NCBI GenBank assembly: GCA_023053685.1
Contig: JALIGW010000002.1
Span: 254,996,739-255,060,738 of the forward strand
Direction of reading: 5' to 3'
DNA: 64,000 nucleotides
From: Diadophis punctatus similis
Taxonomy: Eukaryota; Chordata; Lepidosauria; Squamata; Dipsadidae
Below the pieces are notes generated by a model, which was not told the DNA's origin, did no database searches, and worked only from the letters and a program-made list of their open reading frames with translations. This document shows positions 52,755-63,659 of the stretch, piece by piece (the stretch's first letter is position 1; every line of letters starts with the position of its first letter). Position numbers and translations under genes: made by a program.

Positions 52755-54292
52755 TTCTTCATCAATGATTTAGACAAGAAGTTAGAAGGGGAACTCATCA
52801 AATTTGCAGACAAGACCAAATTGACAGGAATACCAACACATCATAAATTATCTAGCTCGAGATATAGGAGGATTGACAGATTGGGCCCCATTTAACAAAA
52901 TGAAAAACAATGTTGAGAAATGTAATGTGCTACATTTAGGAAAGAAAAACCAAATGCACGGGCAAGGAATAGGTGATACCTGGCACAACAGTAGTAAGTG
53001 CAACCGGGATGTTGGAGTCCTAGTGGACAATCATTTAAACATGAGTCAGCAGTATGCTACAGTTGCCAGAGAAAAAAACCCTAACCCAATCATAGGCTAT
53101 ATTAAGAGAGGGATAGAATAAGATCACATGAAGTGTTAGTACCACTTTATAATGCCTTGGTAAGACCACACTTGGAATATTGCATCCAGTTTGGTTGCCA
53201 GATGTAAAAAAGATCTTGAGACTCTAGAAAATACAAAGAAGAGCAACCAAAATGATTAGGGTCCTAGAAGTTAAAATATATAAAGAACGGTTGCTAGAAT
53301 TGGGTATGTCTAGTCTAATGAAAAGAAGGACTAGGAATGACATGATAGCAGTTGCAAGATCTAAGCGGCTGCTATAAAGAAGAGGAGGCCAACCTATTCT
53401 CCAAAGCACCTGAAGGCAGCACAAGAAGCAATGGATGGAAACTATTCAAGTAGAGAATCAACCTTCAACTAAAAAGAAATTTCCTGACAGTGAGAACAAT
53501 TACTGTATTTTTCGGTCTATAAGACACACTTCCGCCCCCCCCCCCAAAAGTGGGTGGAAATGCCTGTGTCTTACAGAGCTAATGTTGCCGAAGCCCCGCC
53601 CACCTGCCGGCCTCCAACCTTTGGCCTCTGCCTCCCAGCAATTTGCCTCCGTGCAGCAAACAGCCTGCTCAGCTTCAGCACGGTTTGATTTAGTACAAGC
53701 AGCTGATTGGTGGTTGGATCTGCCTCCCAGAATACCTCCAATCAGACTGTTCCAGACCACCTATCGCCGCCTCTGTGCGCCCATTTTTGGCCTCTAGGTG
53801 CCCTGTTTCTGGCCTCCACACGTCCCATTTTCGGCCTCCGTGCACCAGTTTTCAGCCCATTCCAGGCGACGGGTATAGGCGGTGGTGGTGATCCCTGCCA
53901 CCTGGAACAGGCTGAAAATATGGCCCGCGACAGCAATAGGTGGTGGCAGCAATGGGCAGCGATTCCCGCAGCCTGAAACAGCTGATCGGAGGTATTCCGG
54001 GAGGCCGATCCAAACGCCAATCAGCTGCTCTTGCTGAATCAGGCTGTGCTGAAGCTGACCAGACTGTTTGCTGTAAGGAGGCAAATTTCTGAGAGGCAGA
54101 GGCAGATTTTTTTTTCTTGTTTTCCTCCCCAAAAGCTAGGTCTGTCTTATAGTCTGGAGCATCTTATAGTCTGAAAAATACAGTAATCAGTGGAATGGCT
54201 TGCCTCCAGAAATTGTGGGTGCTCCAACACTGGAGGTGTTTATGAAGAAATTGGACAGCCATTTATCTGAAATATTATAGGACAGGGGTGTC
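52755..54292 (+). mobile_element. CR1 LINE 3' half, orthologous in position to the gene 1 copy
   Basis: The plus strand reads [50 protein letters not shown] text and, after the family B insertion, NQWNGLPPEIVGAPTLEVF-type residues to 54290. Its start relative to the KRAB acceptor is the same as in gene 1, so it was inserted before the duplication. Confidence 0.88.
53503..54183. mobile_element. TA-flanked non-autonomous element, family B copy 2 (681 bp)
   Basis: Ends are CTGTATTTTTCGGTCTATAA and the complement of CTGTATTTTTCAGACTATAA, with TA at 53501-53502 and 54184-54185. Gene 1 has the uninterrupted CR1 text gaacaattaatgagtgg at about 17290, giving an empty site. Confidence 0.92.
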
Positions 54293-55000
54293 AAACTCAA
54301 GGTCCCCAGGCCGGAGGTGGTTTGATCTGGATAGTGGGGCTGTCCCAGAAATAGTGAAGGACGTGGCGCCTCAGCCTGGCCTGGCCAAGGCCGACCGGGC
54401 ACCGATTTGCAACGTGGTGGTGACCATCCGGGGCGGTAGGTGTCCAGCTTTAGATCCGCGGCACCACCCTGGAGCTGGCAGAGGGCTGCCTCAGCCCCTT
54501 CCCTTGTGCACACACCCAGGAGGGGTCAGGCGTCCTCGGGGATCATCTTCCCCCACAGGCAGCCTCACAGGTTGGAGCTCGTGTTCCCTTCGCGCACCTA
54601 TCCAAGTTTTCAAGACAAATACACAGCAGCCCAACTTGCAACCAGGTGCTCCTCCAAAGCCTTGTTGGAGGGGAACCCCTCCAAGGTATGTGGTGGGGGT
54701 ATCTTTTTTTTGTTGAGTGCAAATAGGGACAGGAAGAAGCTACCTTTCACCTTAAAGTGTTGGGTCTCCAAGGGAATCCCTCTCTCGTTTGCACCTTTTC
54801 CAAGACTGCTCGGCTCCGTTACACTTCAGTTGGAGTTTTTTGCTTTTGTTTTGATGCTCAAGGATACCTCATGTGCTTTGGCAACATTTTGCTTGCTTTT
54901 GTTTGTTTTGGTGTGGTGTGTGTGTATGTATGTATGTATGTGTGTGTTTAAAGAGTTTTCACTGTGTAGGAAGTTAGCACCCACTCCTCTCCTAGAAGAA
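54293..55000. mobile_element. hAT-like element (left end recognised)
   Basis: It starts CAGGGGTGTCAAACTCAAGG, a common hAT terminus, directly after aatattatagga. A second aatattatagga occurs at about 55006-55017, suggesting a duplicated target, but the right terminal repeat is not clear. A TGTA microsatellite lies near 54920-54945. Confidence 0.55.
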
Positions 55001-55009
55001 TGAAATATT

Positions 55010-55590
55010 ATAGGAAATATTAAAAAGGCAGAATATTATACCTCCCGGGATGAGAAAAGGTTTTGTTTATCCGTTGCCATGTATTTAGACAGCCAGGCGT
55101 TCTACAATGATATCTGGCTTCCAACTGTCGTTAACTGCCAATTCTTCAATGTAGCCTGGCTGCCAGTTGTAGCTAGTCGTTTGGTTCACACTACCGTGCT
55201 ATCCAGGGTGCACCACAAGGCGGCGAGCTAGCATCATACCCAGATACAGGTAGATCCGTAGATGACTCTACACAAAAGGTGCCAGGTTTTGACCTTCCTC
55301 GCCAGCATTGGTCAACTCTGAACAGGATCCATATCCAACATGGTGTCTGCCAAGACTCATTGTTTAAGTGGAGTCTTGTCTCTACCCCTCAGTGTGACTG
55401 TGGTGCTCCTCGACAAAATATCCATCACATTGTGTCCGAATGTCCATCAAGAGCTTACACCGACCCAATGTCTGATTTTTTTCAACATAGACCACCCTGT
55501 CCTTGAATGGCTGGGTGGACTGGACATTATCATTTGAACTACCGTAAGTCCATGCATTTGCCATATGCTAAATAAATCCCAAAGCAAAGA
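55010..55590 (+). mobile_element. Non-LTR LINE fragment with CDCG motif, 5' part inverted (copy 2)
   Basis: The plus-strand C-terminus (55279-55506) reads LPRQHWSTLNRIHIQHGVCQ and TPQCDCGAPRQNIHHIVSEC, then the 3' end ccatatgctaaataaatcc. The segment 55065-55240 is the reverse complement of 31968-32140, which lies in the same orientation as the LINE there. So this copy has a 5' inversion. Confidence 0.7.
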
Positions 55591-55875
55591 TATGCACCAA
55601 GTTAAATGGCTGTGGGTCACACAAGTCCTCATTTTAGGTGAGAAAATGGGCAAATATGAAAATTTCTTTCACTGAAGAAATATTTGGGGAAGCTTTAACA
55701 AGCTGATTGATTCTGCAAAACCTTCAGTGCCTTTCAGTAAAGTAATCCCACTTCTGGATCAACTGATCAATCGCTCTGTCTATCATTGATTGACCTGGTA
55801 GTCCGAGCCATTGGCTGAATGGAAGAAAACAAAGAAGAGAAAATTCCCTGGGAAAGTCATTTCTCAGCCTTTGCA
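55591..55875. other. Unassigned segment in the gene 2 intron
   Basis: No gene is supported. A minus-strand frame (PLIYASIRRSNIPALQRLRN and LGLPGQSMIDRAIDQLIQKW) crosses into native intron sequence, so it is not a single protein. Confidence 0.35.
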
Positions 55876-56110
55876 AAGCAGGAATGTTTGATCTCCTAAT
55901 GGAGGCGTAAATCAGAGGATTGGAAATTACTTTGTAGCCCAAAGTATTTTGATTACATGTTCTACACGGTCACACCCTTTGGATTTAAATAGTCTGCTTT
56001 ATTTTTTAATATGATTTGCTTATTTTTGAACTACATGTTAGAAACGAGACTTTTTAAAAAATGGTAATGTGGCCATGTGAGTATTTAGTTATTTTTCAAT
56101 AGCCTTGCAC

Positions 56111-57050
56111 AATTCCAAGTCAAAGAACAACCCTAGATGATAGGCTCAAGATCCAGATGGATCTTGATAGACATGAACCCTGGGCCCTATCTAACAAAAT
56201 GAAATTCAATGTAGAGAAAACGAAAGTCTTAGGCTTAGGCAAGAAAAACCAAAAGTACATATATAGACTGGGTGAAACCAGGCTTATTAGCAGTAACTGT
56301 GAGAAGGATCTTGTAGTCTTAGTGGACAACCAATTAAATATGAGTCAACAGTGTGCGACAGCAACCAAAAAAGCCAATTAACCTGCATTAAGAGGGATAC
56401 AATCACAACATCAATATTCTGGTTGCCGCTCAGAGTCCCTGCGGAGCTGAGCGGCATATAAATACAAATAATAAATAAATAAATAAATCAAGTGAGGTAC
56501 TAATACCATTTTATAAAACCTTAGTAATACCACACCTAGAATACTGCATCCAGTTTTGGTCATCACACTATAAAAAAGATGTTGAGACTCTAGAAAGAGT
56601 ACAGCAAGAGCAACCAAGATGATTAGGAGACTGGAAGGTAAAACATACAATGCACAGTTGCAGGATCTGGGAATGGCTATTCTGGTGAAGAGAAAAACCA
56701 GGGGAGACATGATAGCAGTGTTCCAATATTTGAGGGGCTGCCACAGACAGGAGGGGGTCAAGCTATTTTCCAAAGCACCTGAAAGCCAGGCAAAGAATAA
56801 TGGGTGGAAACTGACCAAGGAGAGATTCAACCTGGAAATAAGTAGACATTTTCTGACAGTGAGACCAATCAACCAATGGAACAGAATTTGCCTTCAGAAG
56901 TTGTGGGAGCTTCATCACTGGAGGCTTCCAAGAAGAGACTGGACTGCCATCTATCAGAAATGGTGTAGGGTCTGCTTGGATGGGAGGGTTGGACTAGATG
57001 ACCTACAAGGTCTCTTCCAACTTTCTTAATCTGTACCTTCTAAGGTCGAT
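56111..57050 (+). mobile_element. CR1 LINE 3' half (second copy in the intron) with a short L2 tail insertion
   Basis: The plus strand encodes [40 protein letters not shown] and, after 56488, KGREDMIAVFQYLRGCH-like text (TRGDMIAVFQYLRGCHRQEG) and FLTVRPINQWNRICL. It ends with gggttggactagatgaccta. It is absent from gene 1. An L2-like 3' tail (56415-56487) interrupts it. Confidence 0.88.
56415..56487 (+). mobile_element. L2-like 3' tail
   Basis: It consists of gttgccgctcagagtccctg, gcggcatataaatac and AATAAATAAATAAATA, only 73 bp. Confidence 0.75.
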
Positions 57051-57355
57051 AAATTACAAAAGGAATGGGGGTCCAGCAGTTCCTGCCACTGGGATATGTT
57101 AATTCCTAATTCTTGAAGGACTTTTTAAAAATTGCTTCTTGTAAATTCAAAGTTGGAGGAGTACCTAGCAGAACAAAATAACCAGAGGAAGCTATGCTGG
57201 CTGACAGCAACTTGGACCTGCTATTCTGCTGTCCATTTTGTGGAAAAACACAAAAATAATCCAATCCAAACAAGGGGGAAAAATAGAAGCACTCTGCACA
57301 CCTGCTTCACTTCCTGAAGCAAGAATTCAAATCTATTAACTTTTCCCTTTCTTAC

Positions 57356-57423
57356 TTGATTTGGAGGTTCAACCGTTGTTTGATCTCCATCATAGAAACT
57401 AGACAACTTCATTCTTTTTTTCC
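57356..57423 (-). CDS. Gene 2 68-nt linker exon
   Basis: The acceptor is ccttacag (start 57423) and the donor is gtaagaaag (end 57356). It codes for KRMKLSSFYDGDQTTVEPPN plus Q in the same phase as gene 1. Length and frame are conserved. Confidence 0.84.
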
Positions 57424-57539
57424 CTGTAAGGAATAAATAATTTCAAAATGCATAATTAACAAAATAGGAGGAGGTATTCTATAGAAGAGGAGAGATAGCA
57501 AAGTTAAGACAGATGGGTAATTGGAGGATCTTCAATTAC

Positions 57540-57654
57540 CTCCTGAGGTGTCCTGACTTGGATCTTCCCAAGGGATCCTCCTGAAAAATAGCTCCTGAGG
57601 GAGATTTGATGGATTCTTCTTTCCCTCAGGATCTCTGATCTCCACAGTGCAGCA
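57540..57654 (-). CDS. Gene 2 115-nt linker exon
   Basis: The acceptor is tatttgaag (start 57654) and the donor is gtaattgaag (end 57540). It codes for CCTVEIRDPEGKKNPSNLPQ then ELFFRRIPWEDPSQDTSG, in the same phase as gene 1. No premature stop. Confidence 0.85.
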
Positions 57655-57840
57655 CTTCAAATAGGAGGAAGGAAAAAAGAAGCAGAATTAATGTACATCA
57701 CACGAAATAAAGTGGATTCCTATATTCGGAACACAACCTCAAAGCCCCCAATATCCATCAGTGAGGTTGAGTGAGAAAACAATGGAACAATGTCCTACAA
57801 GAATTAGTGGGACATCGCCACATATTATGAACATCAGAGA

Positions 57841-58078
57841 ATAGCAATAGCAATAGCACTTACTTATATACCGCTTCATAGTGCTTTACAGCCCTCTCTA
57901 AGCGGTTTAGAGTTCAGCATATTGCCCCCAACAATCTGGGTCCTCATTTTACCCACCTCGGAAGGATGGAAGGCTGAGTCAACCTTGAGCCGGTGAGATT
58001 TGAACCGCTGAACTGCAGCTAGCAGTCAGCTGAAGTAGCCTGCAGTGTTGCACTCTAACCACTGCGCCACCTCAGCTC
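57841..58078 (-). mobile_element. tRNA-derived SINE in the gene 2 intron
   Basis: It has the CTATTG-tail type and a complete head (ggcgcagtggttagagtgca in reverse). It is inserted between the SCAN exon and the 115-nt exon; gene 1 reads straight through at about 24180 (gaatgtcccagaagtttgg). Confidence 0.9.
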
Positions 58079-58152
58079 AGAAGTTTGAGAAGGAGGGGTG
58101 AAGTATTCAAATACATTCTCTATTCCCTTTTGAGCTCCCTAAAGTGTTTCAC

Positions 58153-58561
58153 CTGCAACTCGATCTGCTCCTTTTGTTCTTCCACCTGGCTCAGGAGGAA
58201 TCCTTCAGCCAGGGCCACCACCTGGGAGCTGGTCTCTGCTCCACACTCCTGCACCCAGCCCCGCATCTCTGTGGGCAAGAGAGCCAGGAGCTGCTCCAGA
58301 ACCACCAGGTCCAGCATCTGGGCTTTAGTGTGCTTTTCTGGTCTCAGCCATCGCCTGCAAAAGTCATGGAGTCGGCTGCAAAGTCCTCGGGGACCCTCAA
58401 CCTCTCGGTATTGGATGAACTTCCAGGGCTTAACTTCTGAGGGGAGGATGGTTTCCTCCTCCAGGATCTTCTGCCCAGTTCTTGTCCAGAGCTTCCCCCC
58501 CTTCCCAGGCTGAAGAGCCTTTTCCGCTTCCCTCCTTTGCCTCCAATGGTTGTGTCTCCAT
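58153..58561 (-). pseudogene. Gene 2 SCAN exon with an 8-nt frameshift deletion after the start codon
   Basis: The ATG at 58561 corresponds to gene 1's start ([18 protein letters not shown]), but 8 nt are missing where gene 1 spells AVQPG. That frame then runs to a stop at about 58430. The SCAN domain itself is intact in another frame: [60 protein letters not shown] and [19 protein letters not shown], with donor gtgaaacac at 58153 in phase 0. No upstream in-frame ATG is visible in the exon. Translation could only begin at an internal Met or through another splice form. Confidence 0.82.
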
Positions 58562-59211
58562 TCTTTCTCTCTTCTGCAGAGCAACTCCAAATGGGTCCAA
58601 GGACTCTTGTGAATCTCCAGTTGCCTTTTCCTTCACAAGACCATTTCTGGGGCCACAGGACTGATCCCTGCAAGTTATTCTTTTTTTTTTTTTGCCCACG
58701 ATAAGACTACAAATGGCTTCGAGTTTCTGTATCTGAGATGGAAAGAAGAAAAAGAAACGCCAAGAATTAGAAAGTGGAATTCAGCCACTGAACCACCTTC
58801 ACCCAACCTGTCGGGAGCCCCAAGCGGCTCATTCCAGCACAGGGCCGAGGTCCCCCCGAGCAGGGCCGGGAAGGAGGCAGCTGGAGAGGCCGCCCCGCTT
58901 CCCTCCCCCTCCACAGACAGGATCGGGCCCCCGGGGAACCTGGTGCGAATCCCGCCTCCTCCTCGGCCGGCTTCTCTCCTCTCCTGCTGGGCCTCCGCAA
59001 GGCCGACCCTCCTCTCCCCCCACTCGGGCTCTTCCCCGGACATGGGGCGGGAAAGGAGCCCCGGATCCTCGCCGTCTTCCTGGCGTGTCCGCTTCCCCCT
59101 GCATGGAGAGGGCGGCTGGGGAGCATGGGACCCGGGGTGGAAGCCGGAGGAGGGCCGGGCGCGTCTCTCCGTCCTCCGGCTCCCTTTGCACGGGAAGAGC
59201 CCCCTCCTCAC

Positions 59212-59310
59212 CCGGGGCAGGTCTGGATCTCCCACCGCCAGACTCTCCCGCAGCCTCTCCGCCTCCTACGGAGTCCCAGGGATGGAGACGAGCGAGTGCT
59301 GCAAGCTAGA
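59212..59310 (-). other. Gene 2 probable noncoding exon 1
   Basis: The donor CCCCGG then gtgaggaggg ends the exon at 59212, equivalent to gene 1's 25316. The next acceptor is ccatctcag, with exon 2 starting at 58732. The 5' end is inferred. Confidence 0.55.
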
Positions 59311-59319
59311 GCGGCATGC

Positions 59320-59395
59320 GCTTGTGACGTCACTTCCTTCGCCGCCGTCTCTGGGATGTCAGCTGTGACTTTCGCCCTGAGTGGACCAATGGGGA
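59320..59395 (-). promoter_or_regulatory. Gene 2 promoter motifs (perfect CRE, ETS-like, CCAAT)
   Basis: TGACGTCA at 59325-59332 is the consensus CREB/ATF site, with an adjoining acttccttcg (ETS/GABPA-like). Ccaat at 59386-59390 is followed by ggaccaatgggg context shared with gene 1. The surrounding DNA is CpG-rich, as expected for a widely active promoter. Binding is inferred only. Confidence 0.65.
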
Positions 59396-60349
59396 AGAGC
59401 CGGAAGTTCCCTTCACTTGGTCAAGCACGCCTCCTAGTGGGTTTGACGCAAAGTGGCAGGATTGTAGAAAGGGCGGGAAAGAGGAGCGCGTCTGAGGGGG
59501 AGAAGGCAGGAATGATGGACATCGGAGTAGAAGGAATGGCTCTTCTCAATGCCTCTCTGCCCAAGAAAAGTTTTGTGGTCTCCAGATACGGCAATTTCTC
59601 CATCTTCCGCTCTTTCCTGTCCAGGAACCGTCTTTGGAGATGGAGAAAAATCTCTCTGGAGGATTTGAACTCGCTTCCCTCAAGAACAGCCAGCCTGAAG
59701 GCTGAGCAGATTCGAGGAGGCCTCAAAAGGAGCCAAATCCTGTCAGAAACAGCCGGGCGGTCAGAAGAGAAGGACCAAGAGGCTCTCTGGGAAACCCAGC
59801 TTGTGTCTTGCTGCTGTTGAGAACTCCGGCCTGAAGGGGAGGAAGATGGGACACAGGCAAGGAGGCCACTATCAGGAAAATGATTTTGTGAAAAGTTTCC
59901 ATGGCACTGAAACAATGATAACTGCAAAATAAATACACAGTGTGGCCAGGCAGCAGTGAACACAAACAAAATTCTAGGATGCATCACCAGATGTATCACC
60001 ATCAGGAAAAAGGAGGTCCTATCCCTCTACATAGGGGTTTAATGAGACACCTTTTGGAATACTGTGTCCAGTTCTGGAGATCTCACTTAAAAAAAGATAC
60101 TGATAAGATTGTGTGAATCCAGAGATGGGCAACATGTGGGAAGGCAAGGAAAGATCACCACAAAATTAGGAGAAAGATCCTACGAGTTGCATTTTCTAAT
60201 TCAACTATAACCCCATTCTCCTTATGGTTTTCTTTCTCAGTTATTACTTGGATTACACAATGTGAAGCAGGGTGGAAAGCCAGACGGTGACAATAGGAAG
60301 CAAAGGAAGAAAAGCTCAAGCAATATTAAGGGATTCAGGACTAATTGCA
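59396..60349. other. Upstream flank of gene 2 (array duplicate), noncoding
   Basis: 59500-59890 matches 25590-26090 and 1-330. 59995-60345 matches 36170-36600. No additional exon is supported, although open frames exist by chance. Confidence 0.7.
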
Positions 60350-60597
60350 TTTATTTATTTGTTTGTTTGTGAGATTTATATACCGCCTCACAGTGCAAGC
60401 ACTCTCTAAGCGGTTTACACCAGTAAGCAATGTATATTTATATTGCCCCAACAATCTGGGTCCTCATTTTACCTACCTCGGAAGGATGGAAGGCTGAGTC
60501 AACCTTGAGCCGGTGAGATTTGAACCGCTGACCTGCGGATCACAGTCAGCTAAAGTAGCTTGCAGTACTGCCTCTAACCGCTGCGCCATCTCGGCCC
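60350..60597 (-). mobile_element. tRNA-derived SINE (AAATA tail type)
   Basis: The plus strand shows a ttatttatttgtttgtttgt tail, the body gtgcaagcactctctaagcg and a degenerate head (ctaaccgctgcgccatctcg). Confidence 0.88.
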
Positions 60598-60840
60598 AGT
60601 CTGCCTGCAGCTCTGCTCTAGTGCACAGGTCACCAACCGGTGGTCCGCAGACCACTGGTGGTCTGCAGGAAAATTTTGGTGGTCCGCAGAGAAATATCCA
60701 TTTCTCTCGAGGAGCCCAGCCAAAGTTTCCCGCGCCGCTTGCGCTTCAGCGCTTTGACTCCCAGAGACAGGATGGGGTCCTTCAGGTAGTTAGCTTGGCT
60801 GCCTGTCAGTGAAGAGAAGCAGCCGGATTCAACCTTCACT

Positions 60841-60990
60841 TTGCTGTCCATTGTGGACGCTAGATCGACTCCCTGCAAACTCTTGTCTCTGGAGGAGCGC
60901 TCGCTGAAGTGGCACGGGAAACTTCAGCCGGGCTCCTCCAGAGACGAGAGTTTGCAGGGAGCCGATCTAGCATCCGTAATAGACAGCAAA
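60841..60990. repeat. Long hairpin inside the hAT element
   Basis: Arms 60841-60900 and 60932-60990 pair (tgcaaactcttgtctctgga with tccagagacgagagtttgca). The inner part (gctgaag and cttcagc) extends the stem, leaving a loop of about 12 bp. Confidence 0.87.
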
Positions 60991-61829
60991 GCTAGGATTG
61001 ACTCCGGCTGCTTCTCTCTGCTGTACTGCTTCCTGGACGCGGTTTACTGCTCCAAGCCCTAAGCGTCCCAAGCGCCCCTTCATCAGTCCCCCGCAAGCAG
61101 CTCCCATATGCCAAGTTGAGCCCTTTGTCTACTTCAAGCTATCCCCCATCGGGGCACCCCACAAAGCCCTCGCCGCCCCTTCCATCTTCTGCCCCCGGCC
61201 AGCCTTTTGGATGAGGTGGAAATACTGGATCTTCGGAAGCTGGGTGGCTAAGGCCGGGAAGAAAAGGAAGAAGAGCAGCATCGGTCCCAGGAAGGGGGGT
61301 GGGGAAATCTGTTAGGCAGGGTATCTTTGCCTGACTTTTCCACACAAAGGCTCGTCTCCCGCCTGGCTCTTTCCCTGCAGCTCTTTCTGAAAAAAAAAGA
61401 CCCCTTCCTCTTTTTGTACCCAGCTGGCGCTTTCCAAAGCTCGCTTTTCCAGCATTGGCTGCCCAAATCCCCTTTGATTGTGATTTTTAAAAATTATTAT
61501 TACATTGGCCATCCCTTTCCGGACATCTGGAGCAGCTCCTCCACCCTGGTGCAGGAAAGGGAAAGAAGGAAAGGAAAGAGGGTGGGGGAAGAGAGGGGAG
61601 GAACTACAGCTACAGCTCTGGAATATGGGACTGACTTTCCCAACAACATCAGCAAGCCACCGTCAAATAAGCTTCAATTATTTTGTAATAATTACACTAA
61701 CTTTAATAATTTTGTTACAATTAATCAACCTTTAAAGATTTTGTTATGATTAAATAAGCATTTACGATTTTGTTATAATTAAATAAGCATTTATAATTTT
61801 GTTATAATAGGTGCATTTCATATTAATAA

Positions 61830-62065
61830 TAGCAATAGCAATAGCACTTAAACTTATATACCGCTTCCTAGTGCTTTACAGCCCTCTCGAAGCGGTTTAC
61901 AGAGTTCAGCATATTGCCCCCAACAATCTGGGTCCTCATTTTACCCACCTCGGAAGGATGGAAGGCTGAGTCAACCTTGAGCCTGGTGAGATTTGAACTG
62001 CTGAACTAGCAGTCAACTGAAGTAGGTTGCAGTGCTGCACTTTAACCACTGCGCCACCTCGGCTC
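61830..62065 (-). mobile_element. tRNA-derived SINE (CTATTG tail type)
   Basis: It starts with agcaatagcaatagcactta on the plus strand and ends with ccactgcgccacctcggctc. Full length. Confidence 0.9.
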
Positions 62066-62211
62066 CTAAATAAAATGAAAGTTCTCTGGTCATTATTTTA
62101 CAAATGTATTTATCTTTTTTAAAAAATCGTATTAGTTGTCTGTGGGACTTAAAATTATGAATTAGGGTCCGTGGGATTTAAAATTATGAATTTGGTGGTC
62201 CGCGGGATTTA

Positions 62212-62215
<4 letters not shown>

Positions 62216-62243
<28 letters not shown>

Positions 62244-62290
62244 ATGGTTCTTCTATGCCGCCCTACTCCCGAGGGACTCGGGACCTTATG
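62216..62290 (-). mobile_element. L2-like 3' tail
   Basis: Plus-strand tttatttatttatttatt followed by gccgccctactcccgaggga. Only the tail is present. Confidence 0.8.
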
Positions 62291-62331
62291 ACCTTGGTGG
62301 TCCCTGAGGTCCAAAAGGTTGGGGACACCTG

Positions 62332-63343
62332 CCCTAGAGTGTCCACCTAATTTGGGAGGGAGGAAAGGAAGTAAGTCAGAAACATCGTTCGTTGCCATTG
62401 TAACTTTGAATGTTTGCATTAAAAAATATTGTAAATCAAGGATTCTGTTGGCCAGTAGGCTGCTTAGCTAGGGGAACTTAATATGCATCCACATTTCCCT
62501 ACCACTGCTTTCTCTTAATAAGACTACTTGTCATGGTTCAGAGTAATGCTCCCAACCAATTCAAGACTCTGAGGCCTTGTCTTCCTCAAAAATCCAGTTT
62601 ATTGGGTACATCATATCGGCACGGTCAAAGATGAAACCAACATTCAATAATTCCTGTGGTTTTAGTATAAGTAAAGAATAGATACTGTCCACCCATCTCG
62701 TGTCACAGTCACATTAACCAACCAAGCAGATGATGAACTTCTTAGCACTCCCTCCTGCCGTTGCTAGGGTAGTTATTGTTTTTATGTCTAGAACATTGGA
62801 GAAAACGTTCTACATTCCATAAATCCCACCCCCTATCCCATAAGTATGGCAATTAAGAAACAAAGCAAGAATATGTCTTCAGCTAGAGTTGAGAGTTGAC
62901 GCTACTTGCTTTAACGCTCCCTGTGTGGAGAAAGCTTGGAACAGAGTCAAAGGTATTTCCACAAAGTTAGAACTATTCTGTATTTGAATAAATGAGTTCA
63001 AGCAGCACTTTTTTTTACACAACTATGTGAAAGAAGTTACCATGGCACTGAAACAATGATAACTGCAAAAAAAGTAATCAGTTTGGCCAAGCAGCTGTGA
63101 AGGCAAACATAATGTGAAGCAAAGTGAAAAGGCAAACTGCAACATTAAGCAAAGTAAGAAAAGCTCAAACAATAGTAAAGGATTCAGCTGCATTTCTGCC
63201 TGCAACTCTGCTCTAGTGGACATATTCATCAGACGGAGTTTCTTGAAATGATTGGGGAATCTCCATCACTTAAATATTGACATCCACACATGACTTTCAG
63301 GCGAAATGATAACCTCAATCTCCACTGATGCTCATGTTTGCTT
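62332..63343. other. Array spacer (3' flank of the next gene to the right)
   Basis: 62335-62500 parallels 2800-2965 and 34785-34950, with no insertion at the site occupied by SINE or CR1 in the other two copies. 62505-62580 parallels 3165-3240. 63200-63343 parallels 36955-37112. No gene is present. Confidence 0.75.
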
Positions 63344-63579
63344 TAAATAGCACTTAGACTTATATACCACTTCATAGTGCTTTACAGCCCTCTCTAAGCG
63401 GTTTACAGAGTTCAGCATATTGCCCCCAACAATCTGGGTCCTCATTTTACCGACCTCAGAAGGATGGAAGGCTGAGTCAACCTTGAGCCTGGTGAGATTT
63501 GAACAGCTGAACTGCTGAACTAGCTATCAGCTGGAGTAGCCTGCAGTAGCTGCATTTAACCACTGCGCCACCTTGGCTC
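63344..63579 (-). mobile_element. tRNA-derived SINE (CTATTG tail type)
   Basis: Plus-strand atagcacttagacttatata at the left and aaccactgcgccaccttggctc at the right. Full length apart from a shortened tail. Confidence 0.9.
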
Positions 63580-63659
63580 ATCTAAAAACCTGCTACTCAT
63601 CTTAAAACCTGCTACTTAGCAAAAAAGGACAAGGATTGAGGATTCAGAATCAAAATCAG

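Larger units (their letters stand above)
52707..57355 (-). other. Gene 2 intron between the 68-nt exon and KRAB
   Basis: Native and pre-duplication sequence matches gene 1 at 52707-53502, 54186-54290, 55875-56110 and 57050-57355. The inserted material is a family B element, a hAT-like element, a CDCG LINE and a second CR1. Confidence 0.8.
60626..62331. mobile_element. Non-autonomous hAT element with hairpin, SINE and L2 insertions
   Basis: Ends are CAGGTCACCAACCGGTGGTC and the complement of CAGGTGTCCCCAACCTTTTG. Repeated ggtggtccgcggga-like units lie near both ends. The 8-bp flanks do not match, so the site has been altered. No transposase is visible; an open frame at 60998-61315 is unrecognised. 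Confidence 0.75.

Noticed and set aside
55724..55942. Minus-strand frame with RAIDQLIQKW
   Set aside because: It spans the junction of inserted and native intron sequence and has no homologous frame in gene 1.
59125..59820. 231-codon plus-strand frame at the gene 2 promoter
   Set aside because: The matching region of gene 1 has interrupted frames, so it is not conserved as protein. It overlaps promoter motifs and exon 1 of gene 2.
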